A stretch of 64,000 bases of DNA from Pseudalkalibacillus sp051842935 (GCF_051842935.1 NZ_JBPXRR010000001.1:2294001-2358000); one strand, 5' to 3'; positions 35,799 to 44,415 are shown, numbered from the stretch's first letter. The notes: generated by a model from the sequence alone, not told the origin. Numbers and translations: made by a program.

Positions 35799-35850
35799 TC
35801 TGTTCACTTCTGCGCTTAATCTGTTCACTCTCGCATTTATTCTGTTCACT
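35799..35850. repeat. Three 21-bp tandem repeats
   Basis: TCTGTTCACT starts at 35799, 35820 and 35841, exactly 21 bp apart, with less conserved linkers. No gene is supported in 35608-35943. Confidence 0.8.
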
Positions 35851-35881
35851 CCAGTGTTCGGTGGTTAAATAAAGCTGAACA

Positions 35882-35931
35882 AAAAAGAGTACCCGTGTAC
35901 CCAGACTCGCTGAATACCGAGATACTCTCTT
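35882..35931 (-). terminator. Terminator of the MacB-like permease gene
   Basis: A long imperfect hairpin with AGAGTA and TACTCT at its base, followed on the minus strand by TTTTTTG. Confidence 0.6.
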
Positions 35932-35943
35932 CAATTACGCATG

Positions 35944-37296
35944 TTAAACTTCTCTTCGCATCGCCTTCAGAACATCCACTTTGGTTGCTCGACGGGCAGG
36001 ACGTAGTCCCGAAATGATCGTTACGATCAAACAAATGGAAATACAGATGAGCGGAAGACTCAAAGGAATATCCGAGAACAGAAAGTCTTCTGGCGGTTGC
36101 TCTCCAAAAGCGCTCCCAAGAATCATCGGCAAGAACAAATTCACCAGATAACTGATGCCATAGGCGACAATCGTACCAAAGAGTGCTCCCAATAAACCGA
36201 TATAGCTGCTTTCAATCAAGAAAATCCGCTTGATTATACTCGGATTCGCTCCAATCGCCTTCATGATTCCGATATCAGGCGCACGTTCAGTTACAGCCAT
36301 TGTCATCGTATTGTAAATACCGATCGAGGCGATGATGATGGCAATCGTACCAATGAAGATCAAACCGCTTTTTGCAATCAGGAAAAACAGGTTCATTTGC
36401 TCCATCTCATTGATCACTGAATAGGTGTAATAATTTTTTTCTTTCAGTATTTCAGAAATACCTTTCACAGCTTCTGCGTGATTGGCATAGATCTTCACTT
36501 CATCAAATGTTCTTTCACCAGCGGCTCCGGACGCTCCATCTCCACCACTCTCCGTAGCATTCGGATCGGACATCTCTCCGTTTTTCGTTCCCGTAAATGC
36601 TTCTACTTCTTCCAAAATTCCTTCAGAAAGATAGATGTTTGGATCGCGCATCCACTCACGAGACGGTTTTTTTCCAATACCGACAATGCTCAGTTCGATT
36701 TGCTTCGTTTCTTCCTCTTTAGCATCATTGACCTTCTTTACATCCATCGTTATCGTTTGATTGAGAACTTCACCGTCATACCTGACCTCTTCTTTTACAA
36801 CGCCATCTTCACCGTAAGGCGGGTCACCTTCTCCATCCCAGTCAGCCAAGCTTTGTGCGAAATCATACCCGACAACGATTTCATGTTCCGCTTTCGGCAT
36901 ACGTCCTTCTGAAAGCTCGAAGCCTGCTTTTGTCTCGGAAGGATAGTGTACGACGTATGAACCGCCAATATGCCGGTATTCATCAAGTTGATAGATCGCC
37001 TCCTGGCGCAAATAGTTTCTGCGAGTGACGGCATCGACGTTTTCAAGGGATTCGAAATAGTCTACATCTTTCATCGTCACTCCCTCTTGATTTTCTTTCC
37101 CATGAACTTGAATTTCTGTCATCAACTGACCGGATGTCACTTCATCAACAACCGACTTCTGGATTCCGAAAGCGACCGAAGCCAATACGATCAAAAAAGC
37201 ACATCCCATTGCAGTCGCTAGGACCGTCATGAAAATCCGGCTTTTGTTCTTTTTCATATTCGCGCGCACAAACTTGAACTGGTCCTTGAACCTCAT
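35944..37296 (-). CDS. ABC transporter permease, MacB/FtsX type
   Basis: 450 aa. One N-terminal membrane helix (about 20-45), a large extracytoplasmic MacB-like periplasmic-core domain (about 50-310) and three C-terminal helices with the FtsX pattern (GIYNTMTMAVTERAPDIGIMKAIG near 330; GLRPARRATKVDVLKAMR at the end). Such systems export peptides or lipoproteins, or act in antibiotic sensing by mechanotransmission. A Gly/Ser/Asp-rich loop sits near residue 245. It overlaps the ATPase gene by ATGA. Confidence 0.85.
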   Translation of the reverse strand: MRFKDQFKFVRANMKKNKSRIFMTVLATAMGCAFLIVLASVAFGIQKSVVDEVTSGQLMTEIQVHGKENQEGVTMKDVDYFESLENVDAVTRRNYLRQEAIYQLDEYRHIGGSYVVHYPSETKAGFELSEGRMPKAEHEIVVGYDFAQSLADWDGEGDPPYGEDGVVKEEVRYDGEVLNQTITMDVKKVNDAKEEETKQIELSIVGIGKKPSREWMRDPNIYLSEGILEEVEAFTGTKNGEMSDPNATESGGDGASGAAGERTFDEVKIYANHAEAVKGISEILKEKNYYTYSVINEMEQMNLFFLIAKSGLIFIGTIAIIIASIGIYNTMTMAVTERAPDIGIMKAIGANPSIIKRIFLIESSYIGLLGALFGTIVAYGISYLVNLFLPMILGSAFGEQPPEDFLFSDIPLSLPLICISICLIVTIISGLRPARRATKVDVLKAMRREV

Positions 37297-37985
37297 GATG
37301 CATAGGCCTCCTTATTCAACTTTCCGTCTGTAATTTCGATGACACGATTTCCGATTCTCGCCACTTTTTCATCATGGGTGATGATCAGGAAAGTGATGCC
37401 TGATTCACGGTTCAACTGCTTAATGAAGTCCAATAGTTCCTCTTCTGTTTCACTGTCAAGACTACCGGTCGGTTCGTCAGCCAGGATGATCGGCGGATTC
37501 AAAACGAGCGCTCTTGCGATGCTCACCCGTTGCTGCTGTCCACCTGAAAGTTCACTCGGATAATGCTCCATGAACTTCTCAAGTCCCACTTTTTTCAAAA
37601 TCGCATCGGTCTGCTTCCTTCTTTCACGTTCATTCACGCCTTTTAATGTCAATGCTAATTCCACATTTTCGAAAGCGGTCATACTCGGAATCAATTGAAA
37701 GCTTTGGAAAATGAAGCCGAGACGGTTCAATCGGAAGTCGGCCCACTTGCTTTCATTGAAGTCTGTCACTTTTTCCCCGGTGATGATAATTTCACCTTCT
37801 GTTGGACTCATGTATCCACTGATCAAATTCAGAAGCGTGGACTTTCCTGATCCGCTCCTGCCGACGATGGTTACGATTTCGCCCTCATCCACATGTAGAT
37901 TGATATTATTTAATACCGGAACGACAGATTCCCTGCCCTTCTTACCGATTTCAAATTGATGGCTCAAGTTCTTCACTTCAATCAT
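37293..37985 (-). CDS. ABC transporter ATP-binding protein, LolD/MacB type
   Basis: 230 aa. Walker A GRSGSGKSTLLN near residue 42, signature LSGGQQQRVSIARAL near 145, Walker B IILADEPTGSLDS near 165, and THDEKVA. AGGAGG lies 8 bp before the ATG. It pairs with the downstream permease; no regulator gene lies next to it. Confidence 0.9.
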   Translation of the reverse strand: MIEVKNLSHQFEIGKKGRESVVPVLNNINLHVDEGEIVTIVGRSGSGKSTLLNLISGYMSPTEGEIIITGEKVTDFNESKWADFRLNRLGFIFQSFQLIPSMTAFENVELALTLKGVNERERRKQTDAILKKVGLEKFMEHYPSELSGGQQQRVSIARALVLNPPIILADEPTGSLDSETEEELLDFIKQLNRESGITFLIITHDEKVARIGNRVIEITDGKLNKEAYAS

Positions 37986-38056
37986 CTTGTTGGCCTCCTA
38001 CTTTTCATATACACATAAAGACGTCCAAACCGTAAAAAAGTTCAATGGAAAAATAA

Positions 38057-38085
38057 AAAACCCTCTGATTGAATCAGAGGGTTTA
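38057..38085. repeat. 29-bp palindrome, first copy
   Basis: Exact duplicate of 38761-38789: arms AAACCCTCTGATT / AATCAGAGGGTTT with a 1-nt-scale loop. On the minus strand it is followed by TTTTTTATTTTT and so works as a terminator, although no coding gene lies just upstream of it. Confidence 0.85.
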
Positions 38086-38223
38086 CTTGTGAGGTGCAAA
38101 ACGCAAAAACGCAGCTCAAATTACAAGTAAAATCACGTATTAGTCACTTAATGATTCACAGTATAAATCACACCAGATTTCCTTCACCACATTTGTATAT
38201 TTGAGTGTTCAAATCTATGACTT

Positions 38224-38473
38224 AACGGACACGTGACTTATTGAAGCTAAGCGCCCGATAATTGATGAAGAATGACTAATTCATAAATCTAACGGACATT
38301 AAGGACCTTATTTCTATACATTATCCATTTTCACTAAACTTAACGGACATATGATACCTTATTTGGTTCAAAATCATCCAAAACAATATACTTTTTAAAA
38401 AATAGCGCATCTGATGTCCGTTTGCACACCGAAATTGGCGTTTTTGTCACAAATAACGGATCTGATGTCCGTT
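38224..38473. repeat. Dispersed AACGGACAT motif array with orientation switch
   Basis: AACGGACA(T) occurs at 38224, 38291 and 38342, and its reverse complement ATGTCCGTT at 38414 and 38465. Spacings are 67, 51, 72 and 51 bp. The last two copies share ATCTGATGTCCGTT. No gene is supported in 37986-38800. Confidence 0.8.
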
Positions 38474-38690
38474 AAACCCTATCTCCCACCACACCACAAA
38501 AAAATGCTGCCCGATTGTAGAAGAACGACCATATTGTTTCATACCTATATTTCAAATACGTAATCCCAACACTAATCACATCTAAATTCACAGTCCCTCC
38601 AATAAATACTTCAGCCCTTGTGAAATGGTATGTGAATTCATCTGTTATTTAGGTACAAAAGTTCAAGGAAGCGCTGATATAACAAAAAAA

Positions 38691-38735
38691 ACGCACTGTG
38701 AATTTCATCGTGAAATCCAGTGCGTTTTGCTTTGA
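38691..38735 (-). terminator. Strong hairpin terminator downstream of the subtilisin gene
   Basis: ACGCACTG / CAGTGCGT arms with further inner pairing (TTTCA / TGAAA) give a stem of roughly 15 bp; the minus strand then has eight T residues. Confidence 0.85.
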
Positions 38736-38760
38736 TAATTACTTGTTTGCACCTCTGAAG

Positions 38761-38789
38761 AAAACCCTCTGATTGAATCAGAGGGTTTA
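38761..38789 (-). terminator. 29-bp palindrome, second copy, terminator of the subtilisin gene
   Basis: Identical to 38057-38085 and 11 bp past the subtilisin stop; followed on the minus strand by TTTTCTTC. Confidence 0.8.
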
Positions 38790-38800
38790 AAAGTTATAGA

Positions 38801-40054
38801 TTATTGAACTGTAGGGAAACCGAATCCTGAAGCATAGTCATCACCAGCTGCTGCTCCAGATCCACCTAGAATGTCATTCGTTTTCGCACGGTTTTGAAGC
38901 TCTGTGCGAAGTGCAGCATTGGACATCGTAGGGTTTGCTGCCCAGATTTTAGCCGCTAGACCTGAAACGTGCGGAGTTGCCATGGAAGTACCACTGATTG
39001 TGTTATACGCTCCATCTTTCCAAGTAGACTCGATTGCGCGACCAGGTGCTGAAACCTCTACATCACGCTCTTGGATTGAATAATCCCCATCAGTATTCGG
39101 ATTTCCACGAGAAGAGAAGTCCGCTACTCGATAAGTCCCGTTTTCTTGTACATTTTCAAGAGCTGCAACCGCAACTGCATCGACTAATGCACCAGGGTAT
39201 CCGATCGTATCCGCTGCTGGACCGTCATTTCCAGCTGCCGCAATGACAAGTGCACCATTATTCATTGCATATGTGACTGCATCTGCAATCATAGAATCTT
39301 TCGAGCTTGATCCGAGTGACATGGAAATGACGACATTCACACCAAGTGCATTCCCTTGATCAGCTGCATGGCGGATGGCACCAGCAATGTCATCAGAGTA
39401 TCCGAAACCACTGTTTCCTAGTACTTTGTAAGCCCAAAGTTTCGATTCTGGAGCTACACCATAAACACCTTGTCCATCAGCTCCACCATTAGCAAGTACT
39501 GTACCTGCAACGTGTGTACCGTGTCCGTTTTTATCCGTACACTGACCGTCTAGAATCGGAGCTCTATTTTGACTGAAATCTTTACATTGTTCCACATTGG
39601 AAACTAGGTCAACGTGCTCGACATAAGTTCCTGTATCAAGAACAGCTACACGGACGCCGTTACCTCCACTTGTTGCAGTAAGATTAGCATCGTTGTACAT
39701 CGCTTCCATTCCCCATGGCGTTTGGTCAGAAGGAGTAGCTGTACGTGTCGCAGTTTGGGACACCTTATTTATAGAAACCTTTTCAACCAAGGATACATTC
39801 AAATTTTTGTTCTTCTGAAGTGCTTCATATTGTTTTTCCGTTACGTCCGTTGTGAATCCTTTTTCTTGGAAATCCCAGCGTTTTCCGTAGTTTGCACTCG
39901 CATTCATTATTGCTTGATCACTAGATGATGAAATCAATACACGTAACTTCTCATTTTTCGCTTGATCGGGCGTTTCTCCTGCTGCAAATACACCTGTTGC
40001 AAAAATGGAAACCATCATTATCGCTGTTAAAGCAATAGACAAAAATCGTTTCAT
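38801..40054 (-). CDS. Secreted subtilisin-family serine protease
   Basis: 417-aa prepro-enzyme: signal peptide (1-26), I9 inhibitor propeptide (about 35-105) and S8 catalytic domain. Triad: Asp in VAVLDTGTY, His in NGHGTHVAGT, Ser in SGTSMATPHVSG; oxyanion Asn in AAAGNDGP. Two Cys in VEQCKDF and DGQCTDK are near the catalytic His and may form a disulfide, unlike cysteine-free B. subtilis AprE. ATG 40054 has GGGGAGAG 9 bp upstream; the longer ORF to 40138 lacks support. Typical extracellular alkaline protease. Confidence 0.95.
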   Translation of the reverse strand: MKRFLSIALTAIMMVSIFATGVFAAGETPDQAKNEKLRVLISSSSDQAIMNASANYGKRWDFQEKGFTTDVTEKQYEALQKNKNLNVSLVEKVSINKVSQTATRTATPSDQTPWGMEAMYNDANLTATSGGNGVRVAVLDTGTYVEHVDLVSNVEQCKDFSQNRAPILDGQCTDKNGHGTHVAGTVLANGGADGQGVYGVAPESKLWAYKVLGNSGFGYSDDIAGAIRHAADQGNALGVNVVISMSLGSSSKDSMIADAVTYAMNNGALVIAAAGNDGPAADTIGYPGALVDAVAVAALENVQENGTYRVADFSSRGNPNTDGDYSIQERDVEVSAPGRAIESTWKDGAYNTISGTSMATPHVSGLAAKIWAANPTMSNAALRTELQNRAKTNDILGGSGAAAGDDYASGFGFPTVQ

Positions 40055-40273
40055 CCTATCAATCTCTCCCCAAAATAGATTCATCAATTTCCATTGATGT
40101 GGAACAAAGAGTCTCGATGTATGTACGTGCTGCAGCAAGCCTACATTTTAACCTTATAGTTTTAAATTAAAATCATAGGCTGCGGAATCGACTCACCTCC
40201 CTACCTGAATATATTGTCGGTTTTTTCTGAATTTTGCATTATTAATGTTATCATATTGTGCATTCCTGGTGTA

Positions 40274-40334
40274 TTGGGAAAATAGGCCTTTGATACAGCT
40301 AATATTTGTATATTAAAACAGTCTATTTTCCCAA
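40274..40334. promoter_or_regulatory. 61-bp inverted motif TTGGGAAAAT-N41-ATTTTCCCAA upstream of sspH
   Basis: Arms at 40274-40283 and 40325-40334. The same arms at the same 41-bp separation occur at 47573-47633 and 47838-47898. It ends about 110 bp before the sspH start codon. Confidence 0.7.
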
Positions 40335-40443
40335 CAGGATTTATTATGAAGTTATAGTTGGAATTCGAAAGTAATGGATCGTGTATAAAACACATTGAAA
40401 TATAAAAACTATGGAAAGCAAAGATTGGAAGGAGAATGTGTAC

Positions 40444-40623
40444 ATGAATGCTGGAAGAGCAAAACAGATTTTAGAATCGCCAAAAGAAATCGAGGTCCAT
40501 TATCGAGGGAATCCGATTTGGATCCAACAAGTGGACGAAACAGGCAACACAGCACGTATCTATTCGAAGGGTGAACCTGAAAACGAAATGACCGTCAATG
40601 TAACCTTATTAGATGAAGTATAA
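40444..40623 (+). CDS. sspH: Small acid-soluble spore protein H
   Basis: 59 aa: NAGRAKQILESP, PIWIQQVDETGNTARIY, with the SspH-type end VTLLDEV. Made in the forespore; B. subtilis sspH is SigG-dependent. AAGGAG lies 9 bp before ATG 40444. A possible SigG promoter (GTATA, 17 bp, AAAACTA) lies at about 40384-40412. A 61-bp inverted motif shared with two small RNA genes lies further upstream. Confidence 0.92.
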   Translation: MNAGRAKQILESPKEIEVHYRGNPIWIQQVDETGNTARIYSKGEPENEMTVNVTLLDEV

Positions 40624-40626
40624 GAA

Positions 40627-40662
40627 AAAGGGGTACCCGAAAATCCGGGTAGCCCCTTTATC
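40627..40662 (+). terminator. Bidirectional terminator between sspH and liaR
   Basis: Stem AAAGGGGTACCCG / CGGGTAGCCCCTTT (40627-40639 / 40646-40659), one bulge, T/A-rich on both sides. Confidence 0.82.
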
Positions 40663-41299
40663 ATGAGGATAACTTATTGCGGTTTGCATAAATGGCGGCC
40701 TGTGTACGGTCAGAGACCTGCAACTTGCTAAGGATGTTACTTACATGTGTTTTGACAGTCTTGATCCCGATGAACAATTCTTCTCCGATTTCTTGGTTCG
40801 TCTTCCCTTCTCCAATCAAGACCAAGACCTCCAGTTCGCGTCTCGTCAATTCGTGATGTGGGAGTGTTTCATTGCCACGAAAACGGTTCATCATCTTCTG
40901 TGCTACTTTTGATTCAATGACTGACTCACCTGCATGGGCCTTTTTGATTGTATCTGAGATTTCGTCAGCGGATGCTGTTTTCAAGACATAACTGAATGCA
41001 CCTGCCTCTATGGCAGGAAACACCTGTTCATCATCGTAAAAACTAGTCAAAATGATGATTTTGCAATCTGGATGGCTTTGTATGATTTCCTTCGTCGCTT
41101 CAATGCCGTTTCCATTCTCCATAATCAAGTCCATTAATACGACATCCGGATCAAGTTCCTTCAGCGCCTTCACAGCTTCATTGCCACTGGAGGCTTCGCC
41201 AAGAATCTCAAACGATGGATCTGTCATTAAATAAGAGCTTAGTCCCCTTCTTACCATTTCATGATCATCCACTAAAAATAACTTAATTGGTTCCGTCAA
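40661..41299 (-). CDS. liaR: Response regulator LiaR (NarL/LuxR type)
   Basis: 212 aa. Receiver domain with acidic pair VDDHE, phospho-acceptor Asp in VVLMDLIMENG near residue 54 and KTASADE; C-terminal LuxR helix-turn-helix TRRELEVLVLIGEGKTNQEIGEEL-type (quoted in part) and IKTVKTHVSNILSKL. Very close to B. subtilis LiaR, the cell-envelope stress regulator. The start is TTG 41299 with GGGGGTG upstream, 17 bp inside liaS. Confidence 0.94.
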   Translation of the reverse strand: MTEPIKLFLVDDHEMVRRGLSSYLMTDPSFEILGEASSGNEAVKALKELDPDVVLMDLIMENGNGIEATKEIIQSHPDCKIIILTSFYDDEQVFPAIEAGAFSYVLKTASADEISDTIKKAHAGESVIESKVAQKMMNRFRGNETLPHHELTRRELEVLVLIGEGKTNQEIGEELFIGIKTVKTHVSNILSKLQVSDRTQAAIYANRNKLSS

Positions 41300-42344
41300 T
41301 ATGAACACCCCCTTTTTCAATCGGTACCCGGACGTCAATCGCTGTCCCTTTTCCTTTTGCAGAAGTGATGGAAAAACTGCCACCTATTTCTTCACAACGT
41401 TCTTTCATCGTCTTCAAACCATAGGACGTTTTCTTCTTTTCATTCAGATCGAATCCAACACCATTATCTCTCAGATGAATACGGATATGTTGGTCGGTAT
41501 GGTTCAAGACAATCGTGAGACGATCTGCCTGTGAGTGTCGAAGGGCATTTGCCAACCCTTCCTGGATCATTCTGAAGAGATGATCCTCAATTCCTCTCGG
41601 CAATTCCGGAATTTCATGTATCTCGGAATCAATCGCAATTCCCGATTTCTGTCTTAGTTCGTCAACGAGACCTTTAATACCAGTATGTAAGTTCTCACCT
41701 GATAGTTCGATTGGTCGCAAGTGAAGTAGCAGTGCCCTCATCTCTCCTTGAGCTTTATTGGCCATCTCTACCACTTCTTTCAGCTGCGCTTTCGCTCGCT
41801 CCGGATGCTGATCAAACAGCTTCATAGCGGCAGAGGACATCATGTTCAAGGCAAAAAGTTGTTGACTGACCGCATCATGCAAATCCCGCGCCAATCGTTG
41901 TCTTTCTTCAATCGTAGCTGCTGTATGAGCCTTTTCAGCGTATGCCGCTTTCTCATTCGCTAGCTTTTGCAAAGACTGGACTTGTTTTTGGATTTTTGCC
42001 GTCAATTCATTGAGTTCGGCACAGATTGTCCCGATCTCGTCGCTTTCATGATCTTTGATGCGGTAGTCATAATGTCCTCTTGATAGCTTGGCGATGGCTA
42101 CAGAAATTTCATTCAATCTATGAATCAGCTGTTGCCCTTTTTTGAAACTGAAAAAGATCCCCAATATGAACGTCAAAAGAAAAACAGCTAACGAGATTAT
42201 GAAACTCCCTATTATTGGATCGGCTTCTGGAGAGAAATAATAAAGGATCTGGAAGATAAAAAAGACGAAAATGGTTGTATAAACCGCTGTTAAGAGGTGG
42301 GTACGATAGAGAATACCACGAACACCACTTTGATTTTGACTCAC
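41283..42344 (-). CDS. liaS: Sensor histidine kinase LiaS
   Basis: 353 aa. Two membrane helices (about 17-35 and 44-67), HAMP segment, dimerisation/phosphoacceptor box with ARDLHDAVSQQLFAL near residue 155, N-box ANALRHSQ and G-box DNGVGFD. Senses cell-wall antibiotic damage, held in check by LiaF. Starts at GTG 42344 with AGGGG upstream. Confidence 0.93.
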   Translation of the reverse strand: MSQNQSGVRGILYRTHLLTAVYTTIFVFFIFQILYYFSPEADPIIGSFIISLAVFLLTFILGIFFSFKKGQQLIHRLNEISVAIAKLSRGHYDYRIKDHESDEIGTICAELNELTAKIQKQVQSLQKLANEKAAYAEKAHTAATIEERQRLARDLHDAVSQQLFALNMMSSAAMKLFDQHPERAKAQLKEVVEMANKAQGEMRALLLHLRPIELSGENLHTGIKGLVDELRQKSGIAIDSEIHEIPELPRGIEDHLFRMIQEGLANALRHSQADRLTIVLNHTDQHIRIHLRDNGVGFDLNEKKKTSYGLKTMKERCEEIGGSFSITSAKGKGTAIDVRVPIEKGGVHIDGTN

Positions 42345-42356
42345 AAGACCACCCCT

Positions 42357-43103
42357 TTATACCCGATCAATTCTGAGATCTAATACTTGAAATTGAAAGT
42401 CGAATGTCAGTTTACGAGTCGCTTCATCGTACCCTTCTGTCTTATAACTCGCGTCCTTCATCAGACCATCTCTCTTGTAATTCCCAATCTTGATGTCTCC
42501 AACTTTCGATGAGGCCGTTACCGAAAAGTCAACATCCTCCGGTATTAAAATCTTTATGTCTCCAACCCAACCAGCTAAACGAATGGTTGTTTCCTTATCT
42601 GGAATGAAGGCCCGCGTATAGTCGAAATCATAATCAGCTACACCATTTCGCTCATCAAGATCTTCCACTTGCCAGTTCTCATCTTTCATAGACACATCCG
42701 TGACAAAGCCACTTTTGGCATGCTTGGCGTTTTTATCCATATTCACAGAAACTTTAGGTCCTCTACCCCAGAGTATCTTGACCCCTATATAGACGAACAG
42801 AAGAGGCCATAGGTTGATGATTTGATCAAAAGAGAATTCTATAAAGCCTAATCGATCTGCCGAAAGCAAACTTCCCACAGCAGCGAACAGCAGCCCAAAG
42901 AACCAGCTTCCAGACCGCCTCTTGCTCAACCAGGCTTCAAGTAGCCACTTAAGACCTAATAAAAGTAGTACAAAAGGATACAAGAAATGTATCGCTTCGT
43001 CTATTTCCATGGAAATAAGACCTAAATTGACAAGAAGTAACACTGCTCCACCTAGTATAAAAATCAGTGCTACGATAAATTGACCACCAGAACGTAGTTT
43101 CAT
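42357..43103 (-). CDS. liaF: LiaF, membrane inhibitor of LiaS
   Basis: 248 aa. Four membrane helices in the first 105 residues, then a cytoplasmic LiaF C-terminal domain (WVGDIKILIPEDVDF near 185, KVGDIKIG). ATG 43103 has AAAGGTG upstream. First gene of liaFSR with 12 bp to liaS. The liaIH effector genes are not adjacent. Confidence 0.92.
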   Translation of the reverse strand: MKLRSGGQFIVALIFILGGAVLLLVNLGLISMEIDEAIHFLYPFVLLLLGLKWLLEAWLSKRRSGSWFFGLLFAAVGSLLSADRLGFIEFSFDQIINLWPLLFVYIGVKILWGRGPKVSVNMDKNAKHAKSGFVTDVSMKDENWQVEDLDERNGVADYDFDYTRAFIPDKETTIRLAGWVGDIKILIPEDVDFSVTASSKVGDIKIGNYKRDGLMKDASYKTEGYDEATRKLTFDFQFQVLDLRIDRV

Positions 43104-43250
43104 AAGACCACACACCTTTATTTATATCTTTAAGAAGGTCCGCCTTTTACATTTTGACAAAGTTCGGTATATCCCTTCTTTTGATTGTTTCCTACTTATA
43201 GGATACCTCTCACATAACAAATGCAGAACGAACCCTGGGACGTTTCCTTC

Positions 43251-43266
43251 TCCGCCTTAAGGCGGA
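43251..43266. promoter_or_regulatory. 16-bp perfect palindrome upstream of liaF
   Basis: TCCGCCTTAAGGCGGA is a perfect palindrome about 150 bp before liaF and 80 bp before the divergent small ORF. A regulator site is possible; LiaR binding is a guess. Confidence 0.4.
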
Positions 43267-43345
43267 TATTTGGATTGAAGAACTGAAAGTGAAAAACTCC
43301 AATAATTTACATTTATGTTAAAATCAATAGTGAAAGGGGGGCTTA

Positions 43346-43489
43346 ATGAACCTAGAGGATGTTAAACCGATTAAACGTTCCAAATTACGGATCATGTGTG
43401 GGAAAGTGTACTTTACAATGAAGCGTAGATTCATATGGATGAAGAATAAAAGAAAGTATACTCGTACCCAGAAAATTATGCCATCATGA
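43346..43489 (+). pseudogene. VanW-like N-terminal remnant or 47-aa basic microprotein
   Basis: ATG 43346 (AAAGGGGGG just ahead) to TGA 43487-43489 gives 47 aa, very basic: KPIKRSKLRIMCGKVYFTMK, RRFIWMKNKRKYTRTQKIMP. This recalls the N-terminus of VanW-family proteins (about 270 aa). In the +1 frame just downstream the sequence reads ALFRNESPLKK, which also fits the next VanW segment, so a frameshifted and truncated vanW-like gene is likely. A terminator follows at once. If translated as is, it would be a new microprotein. Confidence 0.45.
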
Positions 43490-43521
43490 TGTACCAGCCT
43501 TATTTAGAAACGAATCACCAT

Positions 43522-43553
43522 TAAAAAAGATAATCAGCCGGTGCTGATTATCT
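43522..43553 (-). terminator. Bidirectional terminator at the DksA-like gene end
   Basis: Perfect 11-bp stem AGATAATCAGC / GCTGATTATCT (43528-43538 / 43543-43553); minus strand then TTTTTT. The stop codon of the minus gene lies in the stem. Confidence 0.88.
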
Positions 43554-43997
43554 TCCTGACGCATTTTGTTCTTCTTCGATTTGTTCGATCGTGTTTGAAG
43601 TGTCCCGACGGCGATCATTTGTATGCTCATCGGGTATGGTTTTTCTTTTATCGTAAGCTCTTTGTGCTTCTATCGTTCGTTTTGCATATGGAACAGCTTC
43701 TAACCTTTCCTTCGATATGTCTTCACCTGTATCGATGCAGATGCCAAAGGTCCCTTTTTCAATACGTTCCAGTGCTTGATTGATTTCCTCTAATAATTCT
43801 TCATCGCTTTCTTTTAAGGTCAATTCTTTTTCATGCTCATATTCTACCGTAGCAGAGTCACCCATATGGTTCTCATTACTTGTGATTTCTTCTGTATCTA
43901 CGTTTTGTTCGCGTTTTTGGTATCGTTTATACACATCGCGTTTCATCGTATCTAATTGTGTTTTGAACTGTTCGATTTGTTCTTGTGTAAGTGCCAT
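43548..43997 (-). CDS. TraR/DksA-family protein with degenerate zinc finger (YteA/YocK-like)
   Basis: 149 aa. N-terminal coiled coil (residues 1-80, Glu/Lys/Gln-rich) and a DksA-like finger region GTFGICIDTGEDISKERLEAV near 83. Only one Cys remains of the four zinc ligands, as in several Bacillus YteA/YocK proteins. DksA-fold proteins enter the RNA polymerase secondary channel; this one may act in stress responses. AGGAGG lies close to the ATG. Confidence 0.85.
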   Translation of the reverse strand: MALTQEQIEQFKTQLDTMKRDVYKRYQKREQNVDTEEITSNENHMGDSATVEYEHEKELTLKESDEELLEEINQALERIEKGTFGICIDTGEDISKERLEAVPYAKRTIEAQRAYDKRKTIPDEHTNDRRRDTSNTIEQIEEEQNASGR

Positions 43998-44052
43998 ATC
44001 CTCTCCTCCTTACATGCATCCATACCCTCGGTGATTCCTAAATAAACACGGT

Positions 44053-44415
44053 TCAACTAAAGAGGACCATCCATACAATCAACGAGATCGGTACGAGTCC
44101 CGACCATGTCCAAAACCAAATTGCAGAGGCTTTGTTTTTATCAGAAAGAACATAAAGAAAAATTCCGGGAAAAACGGTCCAGGTGACAAACAATACAATC
44201 GCCAACAAAAATTGAATGACAGATGTGAAGTTGAAACGGTCGAAAGTCACAACAAATAGGTATGCTGGAATGGACATGATCAATGGAGTGAAGAAGCTCC
44301 ATATCAAGGCTCTTACTCGGTACATATTCAAGTAGCGCTTGTTATCTTCCACATATTGAGTGAATAAACTCCAAGAATTTTCTACGGGTAATTGTATTCT
44401 TCTCGCTATTTCCAT
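44053..44415 (-). CDS. Three-helix membrane protein of unknown function
   Basis: 120 aa with helices at about 37-58, 67-88 and 97-118. GGAGGG precedes the ATG. No recognised family. Confidence 0.55.
   Translation of the reverse strand: MEIARRIQLPVENSWSLFTQYVEDNKRYLNMYRVRALIWSFFTPLIMSIPAYLFVVTFDRFNFTSVIQFLLAIVLFVTWTVFPGIFLYVLSDKNKASAIWFWTWSGLVPISLIVWMVLFS

Noticed and set aside
35677..35934. 85-aa minus-strand ORF in the glucanase upstream region
   Set aside because: Composed of the 21-bp repeats, promoter and operator; no ribosome binding site.
43548..43997. Loss-of-function DksA-like gene because zinc cysteines are missing
   Set aside because: Degenerate fingers are normal for the Bacillus YteA/YocK group, and the frame and ribosome binding site are intact.
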